In this document: piece by piece, positions 1 through 6,100 of the stretch
Position numbering within the stretch: the first letter of the stretch is position 1
Layout of the letters: the number at the start of each line of letters is the position of its first letter
NCBI GenBank assembly: GCA_946538875.1
Contig: CAMNHD010000015.1
Span: 1-13,166, forward strand
DNA length: 13,166 nucleotides
From: an uncultured Treponema sp.
Lineage (GTDB): Bacteria > Spirochaetota > Spirochaetia > Treponematales > Treponemataceae
Direction of reading: 5' to 3'
Notes under the pieces: model-generated
The model's input: the letters and a program-made list of their open reading frames with translations, nothing else
Databases searched by the model: none
Told to the model about the DNA's origin: nothing
Position numbers and translations under genes: made by a program

Positions 1-85
1 AGCTCGTAAAGAAAACCTTTGAGCAGTTCGGGTTCGCATCGCCCATAAATTGATTTTTTTCCGGAGCATACTTAATCACGGACAT
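1..85 (-). CDS. Partial unknown gene, N-terminus only, running off the left edge
   Basis: An open frame begins at an ATG (minus strand, first base at 85) and continues to the window edge without a stop, giving 28 complete codons. The peptide begins MSVIKYAPEK and contains no signal peptide or recognisable domain. An AAGGG-like ribosome binding site (complement of 90-94) lies 4 nt before the ATG, the main reason for preferring this reading. The gene would be divergent from the carboxyltransferase at 348, with the structured block 97-214 in its leader or ending just before it. The alternative is a plus-strand gene tail ending at a TGA at 51-53. The product cannot be named. Confidence 0.4.
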   Translation of the reverse strand, partial: MSVIKYAPEKNQFMGDANPNCSKVFFTS

Positions 86-96
86 TTTTCCCTTGC

Positions 97-132
97 TAAA
101 AGCGGGTGAACACTGAACAGTCCACCCGCTTT
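97..132 (-). terminator. Perfect long hairpin with short U-run, terminator-like
   Basis: Bases 101-111 pair with 120-130 (11 bp, one G-T wobble) around an 8-nt loop, and A99-A100 extend the stem to T131-T132. Read on the minus strand, the stem ends in a run of four T (complement of 98-101), so it could terminate a transcript of the structured element just upstream, or act as an attenuator for the gene starting at 85. The plus-strand tail has only two T, so that direction is weaker. Confidence 0.5.
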
Positions 133-154
133 CCGGGGTTTCATTCCTCCCTCC

Positions 155-214
155 GGTCGGAACCTGCCTTACGGCAGGCCCCTCCAATCGGGGCTATGCT
201 TCATTGTTCCGTCC
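155..214 (-). ncRNA. Three-way-junction structured RNA element, possibly Flavo-1-like or a dispersed repeat
   Basis: Bases 158-162 pair with 207-211, and 155-156 with 213-214 across one T-T mismatch. They enclose two hairpins: 163-168 with 173-178 (loop TTAC) and 179-182 with 190-193. Together with the hairpin at 101-130 this forms a compact non-coding fold in the divergent intergenic space. On the minus strand it contains AGCCCCGATTGGAGGGG, which recalls from memory the intergenic Flavo-1 RNA motif reported in Bacteroidetes and some spirochaetes. That name is a guess; the base pairing is seen directly. Strand choice rests on the minus-strand U-run after the final hairpin. Confidence 0.4.
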
Positions 215-261
215 CAAAACATCCACCTCACCCAAAACTATATGAAGACAGCACAATACAT

Positions 262-316
262 TTGACACTTTTACACTTTTTGTCATATTGACTAATATTT
301 TATTTACTGATACACT
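262..316 (+). promoter_or_regulatory. Candidate sigma-70 promoters for the carboxyltransferase gene
   Basis: There are two overlapping candidates. A perfect -35 box TTGACA (262-267) is followed after 16 nt by CATATT (284-289). A second -35, TTGACT (288-293), is followed after 17 nt by TACACT (311-316). Either would give a short leader before the start codon at 348. The perfect TTGACA favours the first; the spacing favours the second. Confidence 0.4.
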
Positions 317-335
317 TTTTATATCTGAAAAGAAT

Positions 336-340
336 AAGGA
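336..340 (+). promoter_or_regulatory. Shine-Dalgarno AAGGA that decides the start at 348
   Basis: AAGGA lies 7 nt before the ATG at 348. The upstream in-frame ATG at 288 has no comparable site and would add 20 residues unlike any carboxyltransferase N-terminus. It also lies within the candidate promoter region. Confidence 0.8.
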
Positions 341-347
341 TGCACTT

Positions 348-1847
348 ATGGCTAAATACGAATACAATATTCAGAAGCAGCACGAAAAGGGCAAGCTTCA
401 TGCAATCGAACGCATCAATGCGCTGTGTGACAAGGATTCTTTCTACGAAGTTTATTCCGCGGCACGCCACAACTGTACCAGTTTCGGAATGGACAAAAAG
501 GAAATCCCCTATGACGGTGTAATCACCGGTTTTGGAAAAATCAACGGCAAAAAAGTGGCAGTCTATGCCCAGGACTTTACGGTTCAAGGCGGCTCGCTTG
601 GAAAAGTACACGGACAAAAAATCGCCCAGCTCATGGAAATGGCTATCGACGCACGCTGTCCGGTAATCGGAATCAATGACTCGGGCGGAGCACGTATCCA
701 GGAAGGCGTGGATGCGCTCTGCGGCTACGGAGAACTCTTTTTCCAGAACGTCAGGGCATCCGGCACTGTTCCGCAGATCAGCATCATCGCAGGTCCATGC
801 GCCGGCGGTGCAGTATACTCACCAGGAATCACTGACTTTATCTTTGCCGTGGACAAAATCAGCCAGCTCTTTATCACAGGCCCAAAGGTTGTAAAGAGCG
901 TTCTTTCCATGGACATCACAGCAGAAGACCTTGGCGGCGCTGCAATACACTCGCAGAAATCAGGAGTAGCACATTTCCGCTCCAGCACAGAAAACGAATG
1001 CTACGAGCAGGTGCGCAGACTTCTTGACTACATTCCTCATTACTATGGTGAAGAAATCATCGCAGATGCCAAATTCAAGTACGACGAGCGCAAAAAGGCA
1101 AAGCGCATCACAGAAGTTCTTCCAGAAGAAAGCAAAAAGGGTTACGATATCCGCCAAGTCATAGACTGTGTTGTAGACGACGACTCATTCCTCGAAGTAA
1201 TGAGTGAATTCGCCGCAATGTCAGTAGTCGGTTTTGCCAAGATAGAAGGCAAGCCGGTTGGTATTGTGGCAAATAATCCTGCCGTCTGGGGCGGTCTCCT
1301 TAACTGCGACTCTTCTGACAAGATTGCACGTTTTGTGCGCTACTGTGACAGCTACAATATTCCTCTGGTGACATTCGTCGACGTTCCAGGCTTCCTGCCC
1401 GGTCCTGACGAAGAGCAGAAGGGTATCATCCGCCACGGAGCAAAGGTCATCTATGCCTACAGCGAAGCCACTGTTCCAAAAGTCACCGTAATCACACGCA
1501 AGGCTTACGGCGGAGCATACATTGCAATGTGTTCAAAGCATCTCGGCGCCGACTTTGTCTACGCATGGCCAAAAGCAGAAATTGCAGTCATGGGTGCAGA
1601 AGGCGCTCTGGGTATCCTGTATGCAAAGGAAATGAAGGATCCTTCACAGGCCGCACTCGTAGCACAAAAGTCACAGGAGTACAAGGATACAATTATGACT
1701 CCGACTATTGCCGCTCAGCGCGACTACATCAGCGAAATCATCAACCCGGAAGAAACCCGTGAACGCGTAGCACGCAGCCTGGAATTCCTTGAAAACAAAC
1801 TTCAGACTTCCGCTCCTCTAAAGAAGCACGGTAACATTCCATTGTAA
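348..1847 (+). CDS. Acyl-CoA carboxylase carboxyltransferase subunit (propionyl/methylmalonyl-CoA type)
   Basis: This 499-aa protein is a biotin-dependent carboxyltransferase of the PccB / MmdA / 12S transcarboxylase family. Such cytosolic enzymes move a carboxyl group between biotin and an acyl-CoA such as propionyl- or methylmalonyl-CoA. Family landmarks are in order: the QHxKGKL start (11-17), GGSLGKVHGQK (81-91), INDSGGARIQEG (109-120), the first oxyanion loop AGPCAGGAVYSPG (148-160), FVDVPGFLPG (343-352), the second oxyanion loop KAYGGAY (385-391) and AWPKAEIAVMGAEGA (406-420). Length matches the family. Residue 392 after KAYGGAY is Ile, where propionyl-CoA carboxylases such as Streptomyces PccB carry Asp, so decarboxylase/transcarboxylase or relaxed specificity is plausible. 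No biotin carrier, biotin carboxylase or membrane decarboxylase subunit lies in the window, so the exact enzyme is open. The start is set by AAGGA at 336-340. Confidence 0.93.
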   Translation: MAKYEYNIQKQHEKGKLHAIERINALCDKDSFYEVYSAARHNCTSFGMDKKEIPYDGVITGFGKINGKKVAVYAQDFTVQGGSLGKVHGQKIAQLMEMAIDARCPVIGINDSGGARIQEGVDALCGYGELFFQNVRASGTVPQISIIAGPCAGGAVYSPGITDFIFAVDKISQLFITGPKVVKSVLSMDITAEDLGGAAIHSQKSGVAHFRSSTENECYEQVRRLLDYIPHYYGEEIIADAKFKYDERKKAKRITEVLPEESKKGYDIRQVIDCVVDDDSFLEVMSEFAAMSVVGFAKIEGKPVGIVANNPAVWGGLLNCDSSDKIARFVRYCDSYNIPLVTFVDVPGFLPGPDEEQKGIIRHGAKVIYAYSEATVPKVTVITRKAYGGAYIAMCSKHLGADFVYAWPKAEIAVMGAEGALGILYAKEMKDPSQAALVAQKSQEYKDTIMTPTIAAQRDYISEIINPEETRERVARSLEFLENKLQTSAPLKKHGNIPL

Positions 1848-1869
1848 TCAAAATTACATAGCAAATCAG

Positions 1870-1965
1870 AGGGATGTACTGAAAGTCACGGGACCGCTTA
1901 TGGTGCAGGAGATTCTGGGCCAAGCCCGGAGCAGCACCACGGTCAGGAACTTATCAGGTATCCCT
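1870..1965. ncRNA. Long multi-segment hairpin between convergent genes: small RNA or bidirectional terminator
   Basis: One nearly continuous rod folds from four stacked helices: 1870-1875 with 1960-1965, 1879-1882 with 1954-1957, 1892-1896 with 1940-1944, and 1901-1906 with 1934-1939. It is capped by 1914-1920 with 1924-1930 around a 3-nt loop. It fills most of the 133-nt gap between the stops of two convergent genes. Neither strand ends in a good U-run, so a simple terminator is not obvious. On the plus strand, CAGG (1906-1909) and AGCAG (1930-1934) face each other inside the rod, recalling helix 8 of bacterial SRP RNA, but the tip is longer and lacks a GNRA loop. It may instead be a dispersed palindromic repeat. 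Confidence 0.4.
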
Positions 1966-1980
1966 TTGTTATAACGGAAC

Positions 1981-2997
1981 TTAACCTTCCAGAACTGAAT
2001 GCAAGTATTTTCCGCTCACAAACCCCCTGTGTCCTGACTGATATGTTTCAAACCATCTTTCACTTATCGAATTGCCAAGGGTTGCGCCTGAAATATAAAA
2101 GTACCTTATTACTTTTGACTCATTGCAAGAATTCTCATAAGTAATATACCACAGTATTTCAGAATCTTCAAAAGGCTTTTCATGCACAGGAACCTGTGGA
2201 TATCTTCTGGAATCATAGTAGGCACAGTCCGCACTGCCGTCAGGATAATAAGCGCTGAACGGAACGCCAAAGACAGAGTCCGGCGGATATGCATTGAAGA
2301 TTTTTTCACTGTCGAATGGAACCACATCAAGCGCTTCTATTTCCTCCGCTTCCAGTTCCACATCATATTCTGAAATCCAGCCTTCTATGCCGCCAAAGAC
2401 GTTAAGCCAATAGCCGCTTTCTCCCTCTCTCTCTACCTTTGATTCACTTCTTCCGATTACATAAAGTTCCGAACCGCCCCTGTAAGTATTTCTATCACGA
2501 AAGCGCTGGCCATTTATTCCAGGCACAGGGACTCTTTCCGTACCCTTGACTTTGGTGGTCACAATTCCTTTTGAAACCGGTATGATTATTGAATCAAAAA
2601 TATCTCTTTCAGCTCCTTCAGAAGGATCATAATATACAGCTAAAACATCAACAGACTTATTTTTATAAAAAGCAGCCCAGGAATAATAATCTAGCGGCAG
2701 ATTGTAATACGCCAGCATCCTTTGAGACCTTTCATCGTAAAGAAGCACAATCAAAGATTTCTCCCCGACATTTTCATTCTGTCTGATAAGAGCTACCGAA
2801 TAGTTTCCGCTTTCACTTTTTTCAAAACCCAGCATAGACTTGTAGTCCGGCTCGCCTTTTTTCAGCTCTTTCATACGTTCTTTACTGATAGTCATTGCGC
2901 GGGAAACCTCAGGCACATACACATTTTCTTTCCTACAGCCTGATAAGACAGCCACGCAGGCAGATATAAAAACGTAGAGCAATACTTTTTTCTTCAT
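1981..2997 (-). CDS. Lipoprotein with two SH3-like domains
   Basis: This 338-aa protein begins with a lysine-rich, hydrophobic signal sequence ending in the lipobox LSGC, with the lipidated Cys at 21, so the mature protein is a membrane-anchored lipoprotein. Residues about 165-213 look like a bacterial SH3 domain (SELYVIGRS, then GYWLNVFGGIEGWI). A second SH3-like segment lies near 265-335 (PVHEKPFEDSEILWYI, then RGFVSGKYL). Such domains usually bind peptidoglycan or peptides. Residues about 50-140 form an unassigned beta-rich region. GAGG precedes the ATG by 5 nt. The gene follows the RHS gene in the same direction but is separated by a terminator at 3016-3058, so it may be expressed less or independently. 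Position next to a large secreted RHS protein makes an anchor, chaperone or immunity role possible, but nothing in the sequence proves one. Confidence 0.85.
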   Translation of the reverse strand: MKKKVLLYVFISACVAVLSGCRKENVYVPEVSRAMTISKERMKELKKGEPDYKSMLGFEKSESGNYSVALIRQNENVGEKSLIVLLYDERSQRMLAYYNLPLDYYSWAAFYKNKSVDVLAVYYDPSEGAERDIFDSIIIPVSKGIVTTKVKGTERVPVPGINGQRFRDRNTYRGGSELYVIGRSESKVEREGESGYWLNVFGGIEGWISEYDVELEAEEIEALDVVPFDSEKIFNAYPPDSVFGVPFSAYYPDGSADCAYYDSRRYPQVPVHEKPFEDSEILWYITYENSCNESKVIRYFYISGATLGNSISERWFETYQSGHRGFVSGKYLHSVLEG

Positions 2998-3015
2998 AAA
3001 AACCTCTTTTTTTGT

Positions 3016-3058
3016 AAAAAATACAGAGACTGAATTAATATTTACAATTCAGCCCCTG
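3016..3058 (-). terminator. Rho-independent terminator after the RHS gene
   Basis: On the minus strand, bases 3058-3046 pair with 3036-3024 (13 bp, including G-T wobbles) around a 9-nt AT-rich loop, followed by TA and six consecutive T (complement of 3016-3021). It lies about 60 nt past the RHS stop and only 19 nt before the start codon of the lipoprotein gene, close to its ribosome binding site, so it could also attenuate that gene. Confidence 0.8.
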
Positions 3059-3117
3059 CACAGAATAGTTTTATTGTACCTAATAGAACAAGTAGTTTAT
3101 TTTCAGTTTAGGGTGTT

Positions 3118-6100
3118 TTATTTATTTTTAAGGCTTTCTGTCTTTTTTTCCTCCTTTGTTTCAAAAACACGCAGTTCTATTATTTTGGAAACCGGTACGT
3201 AGACATCTCCATTCTGCTCAAGCCACCAATCTTTTCTCAAGGCATGAGTCTTTACATTGACGGCCAGATCCTGCTCTGAGGTCGCAACAATCTTCACATA
3301 GTTCTGATTGTCTATTTCCACAACGCCTCCCTCAATGCCTACCCAATGTTTCGGAGCTTCTTCAGTTTCTTCTTCTTTCGGATCATAATGAAGTTTTATA
3401 GCACAGACGTAAGTTTTTTCCTCGTCATTATAGCTATTTATCTTCTCAGTCAAATCCCCCTGCTTTTTGGTAGTCCAATAATCCCATTTCAAACCATATT
3501 TTTCAGAGGCCTTGACAGTATCCAACGAACCTGGATCTTTAGAAGTTTTAGAACAAAATATTTCTTTCTCTTCATTCAATTTAGTCAGATGATACTCAGT
3601 TCCCTTCAAAGTATTTACTGCCCCTGTAAAGAAATTCAGATAACAGCCGGTATAATAAACTGTATCCTTCTTTGAATTTCCAAGCAATGTATCCTTCGTG
3701 GGATCATAATACTGCATATGATGCAGGATATTCGGAGCCTTGTTTTCAAGTCCCAGGGAATCCACAAAGTTTACAGGATCATTGGAACAATACACATACC
3801 AGTTATAACCGTCTTCAATCGGATCAACAGAAGTAAAGCGGCCAGTCTTGGGCAGATAATGCCTGTAACCAAAGTTATATGCACCCGTAAGCAATGAATA
3901 TTGTTTACCGGTAAAGCCAAGGTCAAGACCATGCTCAAAAGCCCACTCTGCCGCATTTTTTACACCCGAGTCAATGTCAAACAGCGGGGTTCCAAACTCA
4001 TCATAAGAAACGGATGCAATTTTGCCTGAGTAATTGTCAAAGACTTCACAGACAGAACCGCGGAGATCAGTTGTCAATGAATACACATCAGAAACCTCTT
4101 TTGCCAGCCCAGTCCCCTGGACTTCATTCAACTGACAGACCAGGCGGCCGTTCAGACGTATAAAAGAGCGGTTAAAGTTGCACTCCGATAATGAAGAATC
4201 ACTCCACTTTCCGCTCCGCCCGGCATCCTCACCAAAGAAGGCATAACGCACCTGCTTTCCATCCGAACTGTATGCTGTTGATGAATCAAGGCTGCACCAT
4301 TCGTAAAGCGGATCCATACCGTAACAGTCGTAGACATAATGATGGCTTATACCTTCCGACGCATTGCGCATTTCGGTAAGGCGACCAAAACTATCGTAAG
4401 AATAATTTACTTGTACAAAGCGGTTCTTACGGTAATCCTCAAGCAGATAAGTTGCCGGCTGAGACCTGCTGGTATACGTCCATGACTGTCTGCAGTCCGC
4501 CCACTCAATGCCGGTGACATTTCCCCAATTGTCATAGGAAAATGTTGCGCTGGAATCTGCGGATGCTTTTACCAATCTGTTTCTTGTGTCATAGGAATAA
4601 GAAATCTTACCCAGAGCATTTGTCTTGGAAACTCTGTTTCCCGCTCTATCATATTCAAACACTTCTTTCCAGACAGACTGTGACTGAGGAATGCTTGTAC
4701 CAAGAATTTTCTGGACGGTATCATTAAGCTGCTGGTATACCGCAGGCTCAAGAAGGTACTGCTCGCCAGAAAAATCCTTTGACACAGCTTTACCAAGATG
4801 CAGCATTTCATCACTTGCAGATTCAAGCAACTGCGGAACAAATGGCATCACACTTTCTGCAAGATATCCGCGCTTATCATAGGAATAAGAACTGATTGCT
4901 CCATTTTTGTCAACAGAATAATTGATTCTTCCGTTTTCGTCATAGAAAACGATCTGGGCAAAAACTATTTTTCCAGTGGAATCCTTTTGGACAACAGAAG
5001 CAGGTCTTCCTGCCATGTCATATTCACGATAAGTTTTCAAACCATTTGAATCTTCTGCGTAAACTTCCTGATTGAATTTGTTGTATTCAAAACGGATTTT
5101 ATAGGTATCAGCATTCACCGCAACACAGTTTCCATTTCCGTCATAGTCATACAAAACTTCATGGCCTGCAAATGTCAGCCTGCTTCTTCTATTATTTTTG
5201 TCATACATGGATCTTACCGGAACCTGTCCGTCCGAGCACTCTACAAGCTGATGTGATTCGTTGTAAATAAAGTTAATCTCATTGTTTTGATTTTTCATTT
5301 TGACAATTGCACCCAGCGGATCAAATTCAAGTTTATCAACTATACCATCTTCATAAGCAAAGCGTTGCTCACCATTCAGGACATCATCAACAAAGGAACC
5401 TATTCCTTCTATAGAATATTTATCTTTGCAGACTTCATTCTGATAGTTCCTGTCACCGGAAGTTCCCATCTTTCTGTACTTGAAATTACCAAAACCGTCT
5501 AAGTATATTGTCTCGGTATTATTGTTACCGTCTGTCACTTTGATTACATTGCGCTGTTCATAGTCTTTTTTCTGAATCAAGGTGCCCCCACATTTGACAG
5601 AAGAAAGTTTACCCAGGTCAGTGTAAGAGTATTTATATTTTGGAACTCCTCTTCCTTCCTCCTCAAGAAGCAGACCATCATTGGAATAAGCAGCCTTCCA
5701 GACAAGACCTTCCGCATCTCTGTGCTCGACAACATCACCAAAGATATTGCTTGACCAGGTATCATAGCGGTCTGAATCGGTAAACTTACCGGACAACTTT
5801 CCAAACAGATTATATGAATAAGTAATTGTCAAGCCAGGCCTGATTTCTTTGACAAGCCTATTGTACTCATCATACACAAACTCATATCCCAGATCATTTC
5901 TGATTATATTTCCCCAGGCGTCGACTCTTAAAACCGTAGAATGAGCGGGTGTCTCAAGTGTATAGGTTCCACTCTCCATGTCGCCGGTATTTTTCTGGCT
6001 TAATATCCTGGAACCATTTTTATCAAAGGCATAACACTCCTTTACTTCACCATTCTTTGATGTCAAGGTCGTAAGGCTGCCATTAGAGGCTTTCTTTGTA

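Noticed and set aside
3..53. Possible tail of a plus-strand gene ending at TGA 51-53
   Set aside because: Seventeen open codons are not enough evidence, and the minus-strand start at 85 has a ribosome site. It stays as the alternative reading of the left edge.
106..291. 61-codon plus-strand frame in the intergenic region
   Set aside because: It runs through the paired stems of the structured block, has no ribosome binding site, and its peptide has no protein-like pattern.
288..347. Upstream ATG extension of the carboxyltransferase
   Set aside because: It has no ribosome site, overlaps candidate promoter boxes, and adds residues not seen in the family; AAGGA points to 348.
1870..1965. Calling the long hairpin an SRP RNA gene
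   Set aside because: CAGG and AGCAG are present, but the symmetric-loop register is off by one base and the GNRA-capped short tip is missing.
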